64,000 nucleotides of DNA from CBDDFV01 sp965227335 (GTDB lineage Bacteria; Planctomycetota; Phycisphaerae; Phycisphaerales; SM1A02), in NCBI GenBank assembly GCA_965227335.1, contig CBDDFV010000009.1, positions 682,001-746,000 of the forward strand. The letters run 5' to 3'. The notes under the pieces are model-generated. The model was given only the letters and a program-made list of their open reading frames with translations. It did no database searches and was not told the origin of the DNA. How positions within the stretch are numbered: position 1 is the stretch's first letter; every line of letters begins with the position of its first letter. A program made the position numbers and the translations under genes. Positions 35,433-43,989 of this stretch are shown piece by piece.

Positions 35433-36507
35433 CCGGCGGACGAGCGGGCGGCGGCGCATCGGCCACACAGCGGAAGCCGAGGTGGCTCATTCCCGAGTCC
35501 GGCGGCGTCGCCATCTTCGCGCTGGGCCGGTAGCTCTCGCAATAGCTCGCGTGACAGAGGAAGGAGCCGCCCTTCTGCACCCGCGACACCGACGCGTACG
35601 GATTGCGGGGATCGGCGCTGGTCGCGGGCCCGGTCGGATTCACGCAGCAGCCCCCGGGCTGGAGATCCGCGGTCCGCTGCTGGTACGCGTCGGGTCGGAA
35701 CTGATCGGTCGTCCATTCCCAGACGTTCCCCGCCATGTCGTACAGACCGAGTTTGCTCGGCGGATATGACCGGACCGGGGCCAGCCCCGCGTAGCCGTCC
35801 GCCGCGGTGTTGCGATGGGGGAAGACGCCCTGCCAGATGTTCGCATGGTGGACGCCGTCGGGCGTCAACTCGTCGCCCCAGATGAACTTCGCGCTGTCGC
35901 GCCCGAACCGCGCGGCCCGCTCCCACTCCGCTTCCGTCGGCAGCCGCTTGCCCGCCCACCTCGCGTACGCCGCGGCGTCGTTCCACGAGACGTGCACGAC
36001 CGGGAGATCGTCCTTCCCGTCAATCGTGCTGCCCGGTCCCTCCGGGTGACGCCACGACGCGCCGGGAACCCACGTCCACCACTGCGCATGGTTGCGAACA
36101 TCGACGGCATGGTCCGGCGGCGTGAACACGAGCGAACCGGCGACGAGAACCTCGTCGGGCGGCTTCGGCGTCCCGGGAGGAAGCTGCTGCTTGAGATCTT
36201 CCCATTGCGGCGCCCGCTCCGCGGTGGTGACGTAGCCGGTCGCCTCCACAAAGACGCGGAACTGGGCGTTGGTCACTTCCGTGACGTCGATCCAGAAACC
36301 GTCGACCCGGACCGGGTGGGCCGGACGTTCGTCAAAGCGACCCTCCGGTCCGTCCCAGCCCATCTCGAATTCGCCGCCGGGAACCCACGCCATGCCCTCG
36401 GTCGAGGTCTCGATCACGTCAGGCGCGGCGGGGTCGTCCGCGGAGCAAGGGACGGCCGCGAGGAGGGCGGCGACAATCGTCAGGCTGGCATGGGGGATGG
36501 ATCTCAC
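35413..36507 (-). CDS. exported formylglycine-generating enzyme (SUMF1-type)
   Basis: The protein has 364 residues, starts at GTG 36507 and has a signal peptide (ASLTIVAALLAAVPCSA). It carries the FGE fold markers: MAWVPGGEFEMG, RPAHPVRVDGFWIDVTEVTNAQFRVFVEATGYVTTAE, VSWNDAAAYARWAGKRLPTEAEWERAAR, GNVWEWTTD, and the copper/active-site motif GGSFLCHASYCESYRP with C318 and C323, spaced five apart as in human FGE. The protein also has HLGFRC at the end. It oxidises a cysteine in CxPxR sulfatase motifs to formylglycine. No sulfatase is encoded in this window, so the client is elsewhere. The catalytic Cys pair rules out an EgtB-like relative. Confidence 0.93.
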   Translation of the reverse strand: MRSIPHASLTIVAALLAAVPCSADDPAAPDVIETSTEGMAWVPGGEFEMGWDGPEGRFDERPAHPVRVDGFWIDVTEVTNAQFRVFVEATGYVTTAERAPQWEDLKQQLPPGTPKPPDEVLVAGSLVFTPPDHAVDVRNHAQWWTWVPGASWRHPEGPGSTIDGKDDLPVVHVSWNDAAAYARWAGKRLPTEAEWERAARFGRDSAKFIWGDELTPDGVHHANIWQGVFPHRNTAADGYAGLAPVRSYPPSKLGLYDMAGNVWEWTTDQFRPDAYQQRTADLQPGGCCVNPTGPATSADPRNPYASVSRVQKGGSFLCHASYCESYRPSAKMATPPDSGMSHLGFRCVADAPPPARPPVTDAGS

Positions 36508-36514
36508 GCCTGAC

Positions 36515-36520
36515 AGTATA
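36515..36520 (-). promoter_or_regulatory. candidate -10 element of the formylglycine enzyme gene
   Basis: TATACT (5 of 6 consensus bases) on the minus strand ends 7 bases before the GTG at 36507, and no good Shine-Dalgarno lies between. This would give a leaderless transcript. The -35 is not clear. Confidence 0.4.
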
Positions 36521-36545
36521 GGTCCCGCCCGCGTGACCGGGCCCG

Positions 36546-37028
36546 TCAGTCGGCGAGGACCCAGTAGTACCGCGTCGCCTGCAGTTCGCGGAAGGCGCCG
36601 GTGGCGAGGTCGCCGTCGTCGATGATGGCGTCGACCTGGGTCATGTACGCCGCGCCGGGGTCGGAGCCGTCGTTGAAGTGGACGCCGATGGCGGAGGTCA
36701 CGCCCATCGAGTTGAGTTCGGTGTCCCAGACGCCGCCGAGGGGCGTGGGGCGTTCGTAGTTCGACTGCAGGATGTATTCGTCGAATCCCGCGGGGATCAC
36801 GCCCGACGACGCGTCCTCCGGGTAGGTCCCGTTCTCGATGCGGAATCTTTCGACCGCCTCGGCGAACTTCTTGACGCTCGCGGCGAAGGAGCTCCGGCGC
36901 GCCTCTTCGGACATGCCGGCGATCTGCGGAATGACGATCGCGGCGAGGATGCCGAGAATGACCACGACGATCAGGATCTCGATCAGCGTGAAGCCGGCTC
37001 GATCACGATACAGCGTGCGATGACTCAT
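36546..37028 (-). CDS. type IV prepilin / type II pseudopilin-like protein
   Basis: The start is ATG 37028 (160 residues), with GGAGG at the usual distance. The prepilin-peptidase site and helix are seen as DRAGFTLIEILIVVVILGILAAIVIPQIAG: cleavage is expected after Gly, leaving N-methylphenylalanine and Glu5. The rest is a GspG/GspH-like globular domain (FAEAVERFRIENGTYPEDASSGVIP). No other pilus gene is near, so it depends on a prepilin peptidase and assembly ATPase elsewhere. Orphan pseudopilins of this sort are common in planctomycetes. Confidence 0.93.
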   Translation of the reverse strand: MSHRTLYRDRAGFTLIEILIVVVILGILAAIVIPQIAGMSEEARRSSFAASVKKFAEAVERFRIENGTYPEDASSGVIPAGFDEYILQSNYERPTPLGGVWDTELNSMGVTSAIGVHFNDGSDPGAAYMTQVDAIIDDGDLATGAFRELQATRYYWVLAD

Positions 37029-37188
37029 CCTGTCGACCCTCCCACAGGTCCCGGTTCCCGTCCTCAACCGTCGGATGCCGCCGGGGCCGATGCGCGGATC
37101 CCGGGCGTCGGATCGTGGGATCCAGGCGGGGGCGGTCGTACAAACGGAACCGGCTGCGGGCCGGAGGTCCGAGAACCGGACGCGCGGC

Positions 37189-38340
37189 TCAGGCGCGTTC
37201 GACCAGACGGTCAATGAGGAACGATGACTGCTCCATCGCCTGCAGCGTGAAGTCTCCGAAGTACGCCCGCACCGTCTCGAAGGTCTCGTTGAGGGCGGCC
37301 CGGTCGCCCGCGTTGACGATCGCGTGCAGCCGCTCCGCGGCCTGGCGGACCGCATCCGTCACCGCGGGGGTCGACGGGTTCGACATCTGGATGGCGCCGT
37401 AGAGATCCGCGGACTGTCCGAAGTGACGCGCGGTCATCAGCAGCTCCATCAGGTAGACCGGTGAGGAGAACGCGAGCGTTTCCTCGAGCGAGTGATCGAG
37501 CGTCGCCATCGCGAGTCCGGAGACTTCGGTCATGAAGTGCGTCAGCACCTGCACGACGGCCATCGCTTCGTCGTGCGCCTCCGGCGTGGTCCGGACGATC
37601 TGCAGGCCGCGGGCCCCCAGCATCTGCTCCATCCACGCCGCCCACGCCTCGCCCCGACCCGGCGTGAGCGCGACCCGCTGCCCCTGCAGCGAGTGGACCG
37701 ACGGTCCGAACAGCGGGTGAAGTCCGACCACCGACCCGCGGCTGTGTTCGAGCATCGCGGCGACGGGCGCCGACTTCGTGGAAGTCACATCGGCCAGGAG
37801 CGCGTCGTCTCGAACGTGCGGCCCGATCTCGGCGATCACACGGACCGTCTCGTCGATGGGGACGGAGATGATGACGACGTCCGCCGCGCCCGCCGCGTCG
37901 ACTGGACGCAGCGAGGTGTCGACGTCCGCGATCATGACGGGATGGCCAAGGTCGCCGAACAGTCCGGCGAGGCACCGTCCCATCTGGCCCGATCCGCCGA
38001 TGATCGCCACGGAACGGGGCTCGATGTCGGGCGGGACCTCGGCCCGAAGCGCGGCTTGCCGGTCGCGACTCGCCCAGAGAACGAGACGCCACATGCTTTC
38101 GATCGTGTCGGGATTCAGCCCGAGCGGGGTCGCACGGGCGCGTCGGTCGTCGAGCACCTCCCGTTCCCGCTGGTGATCACGGATCCGACCGCGGTGGGCG
38201 CGCTTGTACGCCGCGACTTCCGCCACGATCGCATTCCGCTGCGACAACAGCTGGAGCACCTCATGGTCGACGGCGTCGATCATCGCCCGCAGGACGGGCA
38301 GGGGACGCGGGGCGAGCGGGTCGTTCGGAGCCTCGGACAT
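37189..38340 (-). CDS. tyrA: fused chorismate mutase / prephenate dehydrogenase (TyrA, T-protein type)
   Basis: The protein has 383 residues, with GAGGAAAGG upstream of ATG 38340. Residues about 15-100 are an AroQ-type chorismate mutase (VLRAMIDAVDHEVLQLLSQRNAIVAEVAAYKRAHRGRIRDHQREREVL in pattern, with the catalytic Arg, Lys and Asp). Residues about 108-383 are the NAD-dependent prephenate dehydrogenase (IIGGSGQMGRCLAGLFGDLGH, VIISVPIDETVRVIAEIGP, GLHPLFGPSVHSLQGQ, HALTHFMTE-like core). Together they convert chorismate to 4-hydroxyphenylpyruvate for tyrosine. It starts 14 bases after hisD on the same strand and is probably the last gene of the histidine operon. Confidence 0.9.
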   Translation of the reverse strand: MSEAPNDPLAPRPLPVLRAMIDAVDHEVLQLLSQRNAIVAEVAAYKRAHRGRIRDHQREREVLDDRRARATPLGLNPDTIESMWRLVLWASRDRQAALRAEVPPDIEPRSVAIIGGSGQMGRCLAGLFGDLGHPVMIADVDTSLRPVDAAGAADVVIISVPIDETVRVIAEIGPHVRDDALLADVTSTKSAPVAAMLEHSRGSVVGLHPLFGPSVHSLQGQRVALTPGRGEAWAAWMEQMLGARGLQIVRTTPEAHDEAMAVVQVLTHFMTEVSGLAMATLDHSLEETLAFSSPVYLMELLMTARHFGQSADLYGAIQMSNPSTPAVTDAVRQAAERLHAIVNAGDRAALNETFETVRAYFGDFTLQAMEQSSFLIDRLVERA

Positions 38341-38354
38341 CGATGCGCCTTTCC

Positions 38355-39641
38355 TCAGTCGCCGGACGACGACGTGATCGACGCGCGGCGGAGGTCCGCC
38401 GCGGCCCGGTGTCCGGCCAATCCCTCCATCATCGCGATTCGCGCGGTGTCGGCCACCATGCCCGCCGCCGCGCCCGGATCATCGACGCGGAGCCACGTAC
38501 GCAGCCGGAGGAAGTGCATCACCGAGAGGCCCGCCTCGAACCGGGCGGAGCCGCCCGTGGGGAGCGTGTGATTCGGGCCGGCCCCGTAGTCGCCGAGCAC
38601 CTCGGCGGACCCCGCCCCGATGAACACGCCGCCTGCGTTGCGAATCCGGCCCGCCGCCTGCGCGGCGTCGGCGGTCATGACTTCGAGGTGCTCCGGCGCG
38701 AGCGCATCGACGACCGTGAGACAGCGATCCAGATTCGGATCGATCGTGACGAACCCGTTCCGCAGCGCGGCGGCGGCGGTGTCGCGGGTGGTCAGCGTCT
38801 CGAGTCGCCGCGTCAGCGCCTCGTCGACGGCGGCGGCGAGACGCCCGCTCGTCGTGACGAGAATCGGAATCGCGTCCACGTCATGCTCCGCCTGCGCGAG
38901 CAGGTCCGCGGCGACGAGGTCGGGATCCGCCGCATCATCGGCGAGCACGACGAGTTCCGAAGGCCCCGCGAGCATGTCGATGCCGACGTCGCCGCTGACG
39001 AGTCGTTTCGCCGCGGTCACCCACCGGTTGCCCGGACCCGCGATGACGTCGCAGCGGGAGAAGTCGTCGAAGCCGTACGCGAGGGCGGCGATCGCGTGCG
39101 CGCCCCCGATCGCCAGGAACTCGTCCGCATCGGCCAGCGCGGCGGCGGCCAGCATCACCGGATGGGCGCCGGGCGAGGCGACCACGACCCGACGACAGCC
39201 GGCAGCGCGAGCGGTGATCGCGGTCATCAGCACCGAGGAGGGAAGCGGATACCGACCCGCGGGGGCGTAGCAGCCCGCGGCGTCGACCGGTTCGATCGTG
39301 TGGCCCGCCGCGCCGCCCGGCACGGGAACCTCCACGGGCCGGACGGCCTCCCGCTGCGCCTCGGCGAAGGTCCGGATGCGCTGGGCCGCGCTTTCGAGGG
39401 CGGCGCGGTCATCGGGGTCGAGTCCCGCGAGCGCGGCGTGCATCGCGTCGCGTCCGAGGACAAGCGGCTCGCGGTCCGTCCGCTCGTCGAACATGGACGC
39501 ATAGGTGCGGAGCGCGCGGATCCCGTCCCGCCGGACGGCCTCGATGATCACGCGGGCCTGGGCGTCGGTGTCGGCGGCGACGACAGGGACGTCGCGCCGG
39601 AGGGCGTCTTCGGCGGAAACGCGGCGTAGTCGGGTTGTCAT
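38355..39641 (-). CDS. hisD: histidinol dehydrogenase HisD
   Basis: The protein has 428 residues, the family length. The conserved core is AAGCYAPAGRYPLPSSVLMTAITARAAGC, then GPGNRWVTAAKRLVSGDVGIDMLAGPSELVVLADD, then DLLAQAEHDVDA and PNHTLPTGGSARF, with the zinc His and Glu residues in these blocks. It oxidises L-histidinol to L-histidine in two NAD-dependent steps, the end of the pathway. It overlaps the previous gene by the 4-base ATGA. Confidence 0.95.
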   Translation of the reverse strand: MTTRLRRVSAEDALRRDVPVVAADTDAQARVIIEAVRRDGIRALRTYASMFDERTDREPLVLGRDAMHAALAGLDPDDRAALESAAQRIRTFAEAQREAVRPVEVPVPGGAAGHTIEPVDAAGCYAPAGRYPLPSSVLMTAITARAAGCRRVVVASPGAHPVMLAAAALADADEFLAIGGAHAIAALAYGFDDFSRCDVIAGPGNRWVTAAKRLVSGDVGIDMLAGPSELVVLADDAADPDLVAADLLAQAEHDVDAIPILVTTSGRLAAAVDEALTRRLETLTTRDTAAAALRNGFVTIDPNLDRCLTVVDALAPEHLEVMTADAAQAAGRIRNAGGVFIGAGSAEVLGDYGAGPNHTLPTGGSARFEAGLSVMHFLRLRTWLRVDDPGAAAGMVADTARIAMMEGLAGHRAAADLRRASITSSSGD

Positions 39642-40921
39642 GAGACGTCTCCGGTCACGGTCGGCTTGGCGTCGCCGGGACGACGCGTGATCTTGCGGGC
39701 CCGCTCGCGCAGGCGGGCTTCGATATCGGTCAACGCGGCCCCACGTCCGAGCGCGGCGACCAGTGCGAAGTACAGCACGTCAGCGGCTTCCCAGGAAGCG
39801 TCGCCCGCGTTGTCCGCCGCGGCGAGCTCCGCGGCCTCCTCGATCAACTTGCTGCGAAGAAGCGTCGGATCGTCCAGCAACCGCCGCGTGTACGAGCCGG
39901 CCGGCGCGTCGGTGATCCGGGCGCGGATCGTTCGCTCCAGCGCGGCGAGTGTGTTTGGTTCTTCGCCGAAACAGGTGCGGGTGTTGCGATGACAGAATCC
40001 CGGATCCGCCTGACGGACGGTGAAGCGGAGGGCGTCGCGGTCGCAGTCGGCGTCGACGGCGAGCAGGGTCTGAACGGCGCCCGAGGTCTCGCCCTTCGCC
40101 CAGCGTCCGCCGCGCGAGCGGGAGTGATACACGCCCCGGCGGGAATCGATCGCTTCGGCGAGGGTGGCGCGGCTGGAGTAGGCGAGCCCGAGGGCGACGC
40201 CGCGCTCGTCGGCGACGATGGTCGGCCAGAGCCCGTCGGTACGATCGGTCGTGAGCGGCGCGGCGAAGGCGTCGGCGAGGGAGATCGCGCCGGTGTACAG
40301 CGCCATGCCGACCTGGGCGTCGGCCCCGGCCTGGTCCGCGGCGGCGATATCCTCCGGGCCCTGCACGCCCCCGGCGACCGTGAGTTCCGCCTCGCCCGCG
40401 AGTGCGCGGAGCGCGCGAATGCGTTCGACGGGAAGACCGCCCATGCGGCCCTCGCGTTCGACAAAGGTCACGAGGAAGCCGCCGACGTACTCGCGGAGTT
40501 CGGCGATCCGGTCGTCGAGCCGAGCCCCCGCGCCCCTGGTCCAGCCCTCCACGACGACCTCGTCATGGCGAGCATCGACGGCCGCGATGACCCGGTCGCG
40601 CGGCAGCTCGCGCAGAATCTCGGGACGCGCGGCGGTTCCGAGGATCACCTTCCGGGCTCCGGCGTCGAGCCAATCGATCGCGGTCTGCACATCGCGGATC
40701 CCGCCCCCGACCCGGCATGGCGCGCGGGTGAGCAGGTCGCGGATCACGTTGCGGTTGTCGCCCTGTCCGAGCGCGGCGTCAAGGTCGATGACGGCGATCT
40801 CGCCCACCACGCCGAACCGTTCCGCCAGCGGACGCGGATCGCCGGCGTCCAGGACCTTCTCGCGGCCCTCCACCAACTGAACTGCAGCGCCGTCCATGAG
40901 ATCGATCGAAGGAATGATCAT
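39638..40921 (-). CDS. trifunctional HisA-HisI-HisE fusion
   Basis: The 427-residue frame is continuous with no stop or frameshift. Residues 1-223 are HisA, the ProFAR isomerase TIM barrel (IPSIDLMDGAAVQLVEG, CRVGGGIRD, IAAVDARHDEVVVEGW, ELTVAGGVQG). Residues 229-320 are HisI, PRA-cyclohydrolase (PTIVADERGVALGLAYSSRATL, GVYHSRSRGGRWAKGETSG, CDRD with C293, GFCHRNTRTCF with C310 and C317, the zinc cysteines). Residues 323-414 are HisE, PRA-pyrophosphatase (LRSKLIEEAAELAAA, SWEAADVLYFALVAALGRG). It performs steps 2, 3 and 4 of histidine synthesis on one chain. HisI-HisE fusions are common, but an extra N-terminal HisA is unusual. Confidence 0.93.
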   Translation of the reverse strand: MIIPSIDLMDGAAVQLVEGREKVLDAGDPRPLAERFGVVGEIAVIDLDAALGQGDNRNVIRDLLTRAPCRVGGGIRDVQTAIDWLDAGARKVILGTAARPEILRELPRDRVIAAVDARHDEVVVEGWTRGAGARLDDRIAELREYVGGFLVTFVEREGRMGGLPVERIRALRALAGEAELTVAGGVQGPEDIAAADQAGADAQVGMALYTGAISLADAFAAPLTTDRTDGLWPTIVADERGVALGLAYSSRATLAEAIDSRRGVYHSRSRGGRWAKGETSGAVQTLLAVDADCDRDALRFTVRQADPGFCHRNTRTCFGEEPNTLAALERTIRARITDAPAGSYTRRLLDDPTLLRSKLIEEAAELAAADNAGDASWEAADVLYFALVAALGRGAALTDIEARLRERARKITRRPGDAKPTVTGDVS

Positions 40922-41682
40922 GTCGTGCGAACCTCCACGCCGGCGGCGGCGAGACGAGACTTGACCGCGCCGACAGTAAGTTCGGCGTCGTGAAAAATGG
41001 ACGCGGCGAGCACCGCGTCCGCCCCGGCGCGGAACGCGTCGACCATGTGGTCCGGCGACGCGGCGCCGCCGGAGGCGATGATCGGAACGGCGACGGCGCG
41101 GCTCACGGCGGCGAGCAGATCAAGGTCGTACCCCGCGCGGGTGCCGTCGCGGTCCCAACTCGTGAGGAGGATCTCGCCTGCGCCATGTTCGACGCCCGCC
41201 CGCGCCCAGTCGACCACGTCGATCCCGGTGCGATGCGCGCCGGCGTGAGTGACGACCTCCCAGCCGGGGGACCCGTCCGCACGTTGGGCGGCGTCGACCG
41301 CCAGGACGACGCACTGCGCGCCCACCCGCGCCGCGAGGTCGCCGATGATCGCCGGGCGTGTGACCGCGGCCGTGTTGACGGCGACTTTGTCCGCCCCCGC
41401 GGCGAGCAGGGCGAGCGCGTCATGCAGCGTGCGCACGCCGCCGCCGACGGTCAGCGGAATGGCGAGCCGCTCCCGGACGGCGCTGACGGTCTCCCGCGCC
41501 GCGGTGCGGTTCTCGCCGGTCGCCGCGACGTCGAGGATCACGAGTTCATCCGCCCCTTCCTGTTCATAGCGCACCGCGTTCTCGACGGGATCGCCGGCGT
41601 CGCGGAGGTTGGCGAACTGCACGCCCTTGACGACGCGCCCGTCGCGGATGTCGAGACACGGAATGATGCGTCGGGTCAGCAT
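40918..41682 (-). CDS. hisF: imidazole glycerol phosphate synthase subunit HisF
   Basis: The start is ATG 41682 (254 residues), which gives the canonical N-terminus MLTRRIIPCLDIRDGRVVKGV; a longer frame to 41904 is an artefact inside hisH. Catalytic Asp is in CLDIRDG, and the second Asp is in LLTSWDRDGTRAGYDLDL. Phosphate loops are VGGGVRTL and ASGGAASP. HisF accepts ammonia from HisH and makes IGP and AICAR. It overlaps hisH by 7 bases and hisA by 4. Confidence 0.95.
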   Translation of the reverse strand: MLTRRIIPCLDIRDGRVVKGVQFANLRDAGDPVENAVRYEQEGADELVILDVAATGENRTAARETVSAVRERLAIPLTVGGGVRTLHDALALLAAGADKVAVNTAAVTRPAIIGDLAARVGAQCVVLAVDAAQRADGSPGWEVVTHAGAHRTGIDVVDWARAGVEHGAGEILLTSWDRDGTRAGYDLDLLAAVSRAVAVPIIASGGAASPDHMVDAFRAGADAVLAASIFHDAELTVGAVKSRLAAAGVEVRTT

Positions 41683-42290
41683 GGGGCGGCCTCCACGGCG
41701 CGCACGAGCCAGCGGTCGATCAGTCCCGCGCCCCATCGTCCGGAGAGTTCGGGGTGGAACTGGCAGGCGAGGACGCCGCGCCGCTCGAGCGCGGCGATGA
41801 ACGGTCCGCCGTGATCCGCGCGGGCGACGCGCCAGCCGGGCGGGGCTTCGACGAGTCGGTAGCTGTTGGCGAAGTACGCGGCCCCGGTCTGCAGCAAGGA
41901 GCAATCCTCGTCCGCCGTCACGGTGTTCCAGCCGAACTGCGGTCGACGAACGTCGTCTGGGAAGCGTTGCAGGTCGGCGTCGATCACGCCCAGACCGCCC
42001 ACGCCGGGCGACTCCTCCGATGCGCGGCAGAGGAGCTGCATGCCCAGGCAGATCGCCAGCGTCGGGCGACCCTGATCAAGGCGATCACGCAGGACATCGG
42101 CGAGACCCTGGTCGCGCAGCCGCTCCATGCCGGCGCGAAAGGCGCCGACGCCGGGAAGCACCAGTCGATCGGTCCGGGCGGCGGCGCCCGCGTCCGCCGT
42201 GAGCGTCACGGCGGCGCCGGCCCGGCGGAGCGCGGCGGCGACGGACGCGGTGTTGGCGACGCCCGTGTCGATGATCAGAACTCCGCTCAT
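41676..42290 (-). CDS. hisH: imidazole glycerol phosphate synthase glutamine amidotransferase subunit HisH
   Basis: The protein has 204 residues. The triad comprises Cys81 in LAICLGMQLLC, and the C-terminal His-Glu in ACQFHPELSG. The oxyanion region PGVGAFRAGMERL is that of HisH. It hydrolyses glutamine and channels ammonia to HisF. It overlaps hisB by 4 bases. Confidence 0.95.
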   Translation of the reverse strand: MSGVLIIDTGVANTASVAAALRRAGAAVTLTADAGAAARTDRLVLPGVGAFRAGMERLRDQGLADVLRDRLDQGRPTLAICLGMQLLCRASEESPGVGGLGVIDADLQRFPDDVRRPQFGWNTVTADEDCSLLQTGAAYFANSYRLVEAPPGWRVARADHGGPFIAALERRGVLACQFHPELSGRWGAGLIDRWLVRAVEAAPC

Positions 42291-42883
42291 GTCAGCGTCC
42301 CTTTGGTCGAGGGGATGTCATCGGTGTCGTTGCGGGCGACGGCGGCGCGAAACGCGAGCGCGGCCGACTTGAACGCGGCTTCCGCCCGATGGTGGTCGTT
42401 CTCGCCCCGCAGAACGTCGACGTGCAAGGTGGACCGCGCGCCGACGGCGAGCGACTGGAAGAAGTGGTTGAGGTTCTCCGTCGCGACGTCGCCGAGCATC
42501 TCACGCCGGAACCCGAGATCGACGCACGCCGACGGACGACCGGAAAGGTCGAGGACCGTCCGCGCGAGGGCCTCGTCGAGCGGGGCGTAGGCGGAGCCGA
42601 AACGACCGACGCTCCGCCGGTCGCCGAGGGCTTCGTCGATCGCCTGGCCGAGGGCGAGTGCGCAGTCCTCGACGGTGTGGTGATCGTCAACCTGGAGATC
42701 GCCGGTCGCCGCGATGGTGAGATCGAACCGGGCGTGTCGGGCGAGGGCGGTGAGCATGTGGTCGAGGAAGCCGAGGCCGGTGCGGATGTCCGCGGCCCCG
42801 GCGCCGTCAAGCGCGAGTTCGACGGTGATGTCGGTCTCGAGCGTGGTTCGCTGCACGCGGGCGGTGCGTCGGGGGAGCGTCAT
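42287..42883 (-). CDS. hisB: imidazoleglycerol-phosphate dehydratase HisB
   Basis: The protein has 198 residues, the length of the stand-alone dehydratase (no phosphatase domain). The manganese-binding pattern is seen in GFLDHMLTALARHARFDL, DDHHTVEDCALALGQAI and ENDHHRAEAAFKSAALAFRAA. It makes imidazole-acetol phosphate. It overlaps hisH and hisC by 4 bases on each side. Confidence 0.95.
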   Translation of the reverse strand: MTLPRRTARVQRTTLETDITVELALDGAGAADIRTGLGFLDHMLTALARHARFDLTIAATGDLQVDDHHTVEDCALALGQAIDEALGDRRSVGRFGSAYAPLDEALARTVLDLSGRPSACVDLGFRREMLGDVATENLNHFFQSLAVGARSTLHVDVLRGENDHHRAEAAFKSAALAFRAAVARNDTDDIPSTKGTLT

Positions 42884-43989
42884 GGGTGGGCCTCCGGTTC
42901 GGGCAGGCAGGCGTCAAGGGCGGTGGTGAGACGAGCGAACGCGTCGTCGTCGCCGGGGAGGGTGATGCGGAGTCGGTCGGCGAGCGGCGCGCCAGCGCCC
43001 CAGACCCGCACCGCAACGCCGCGCTCGGCGAGGGCGGCGGCGATGACCCGGGGATCGGCGGGCGGCGCGATGCGGGCGGTGACGAAGTTCGCGGCGGACG
43101 GGGCGGGATCCACGCCGGCCCGGGCGAGCAGATCCATCAGCGTCGTCCGCTCCCGTCGCACCCGGTCGATGAATGAGGCCCGCTGATCCCGTCGTCGCCA
43201 CGCTTCGGACGCGACGGCGAGGGACAGCGCGGACACGGGGAACGGCCCGCCGACGGTGCGGAGCCACGTCGCGATGGTCGGCGTCGTCAGGGCGCAGCCG
43301 ACCCGCAGTCCGGCGAGACCGAGCGCCTTCGAGAAGGTGCGGATGACGACGACATTGGGGCGCTCGAGCAGCGCGGCGGTGGCGTCTTCATCCATGAACT
43401 CAACGTAGGCGAGATCGATCAGCGCAACGGCGCCCACGCTCTCCGCCGATCGAGCGAGATCGAGCAGGACGTCGGTTCGAATCGCACCGCCGGTGGGATT
43501 GTTCGGCGTCACCAGCGCGATCAGTCGCGTGCGTTTGTCGATCGCATCCTGAAAGGCGTCGACAGGAAACGCGCCGTCCTCCCACGGCGAACGACGGACC
43601 TCGGCCCCGGCGAGTCGCACGCTGCGGTCGATCATCTCAAAGGTCGGCGTGTGCAGCAGGGCGACATCGCCCGGCCCGAGGACGGCGCGGCAGACGCGAT
43701 CGATCGCCTCGTCCCCGCCGTTGGTCACCACGACGCCTTCCGGCGCCATGTCCCACGCGGCGGCGATCTCGGCTTCGAGCGGACCGGCGTCCGGGTAGCG
43801 ACAGAGGGCGTCGGCGTCGATTCGTGCGCGGGCGGCGTCGAGGACGTCGGGATCCGGCGCGCCCTCGTTCAGATCAAGCCACAGCCGCGCCGGACCGCTC
43901 CGGTCCGGCGGCTGGTACGGGCGCAGGCCCTGCAGCCGCGCGGCGGGCTGAAGCGGGGGGGCGGCGGTCGCGCGTTCGGCGGCGGTCAT
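42880..43989 (-). CDS. hisC: histidinol-phosphate aminotransferase HisC
   Basis: The start is ATG 43989 (369 residues), where the ATGA overlap with hisG falls; a longer frame to 44145 is spurious. Class I/II aminotransferase blocks are LDLNEGAPDPD, VVTNGGDEAIDRVCRAVLGPGD, LVTPNNPTGGAIR, and the PLP lysine region IRTFSKALGLAGLRVG. It converts imidazole-acetol phosphate to histidinol phosphate. No histidinol-phosphatase gene is found in the window. Confidence 0.95.
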   Translation of the reverse strand: MTAAERATAAPPLQPAARLQGLRPYQPPDRSGPARLWLDLNEGAPDPDVLDAARARIDADALCRYPDAGPLEAEIAAAWDMAPEGVVVTNGGDEAIDRVCRAVLGPGDVALLHTPTFEMIDRSVRLAGAEVRRSPWEDGAFPVDAFQDAIDKRTRLIALVTPNNPTGGAIRTDVLLDLARSAESVGAVALIDLAYVEFMDEDATAALLERPNVVVIRTFSKALGLAGLRVGCALTTPTIATWLRTVGGPFPVSALSLAVASEAWRRRDQRASFIDRVRRERTTLMDLLARAGVDPAPSAANFVTARIAPPADPRVIAAALAERGVAVRVWGAGAPLADRLRITLPGDDDAFARLTTALDACLPEPEAHP

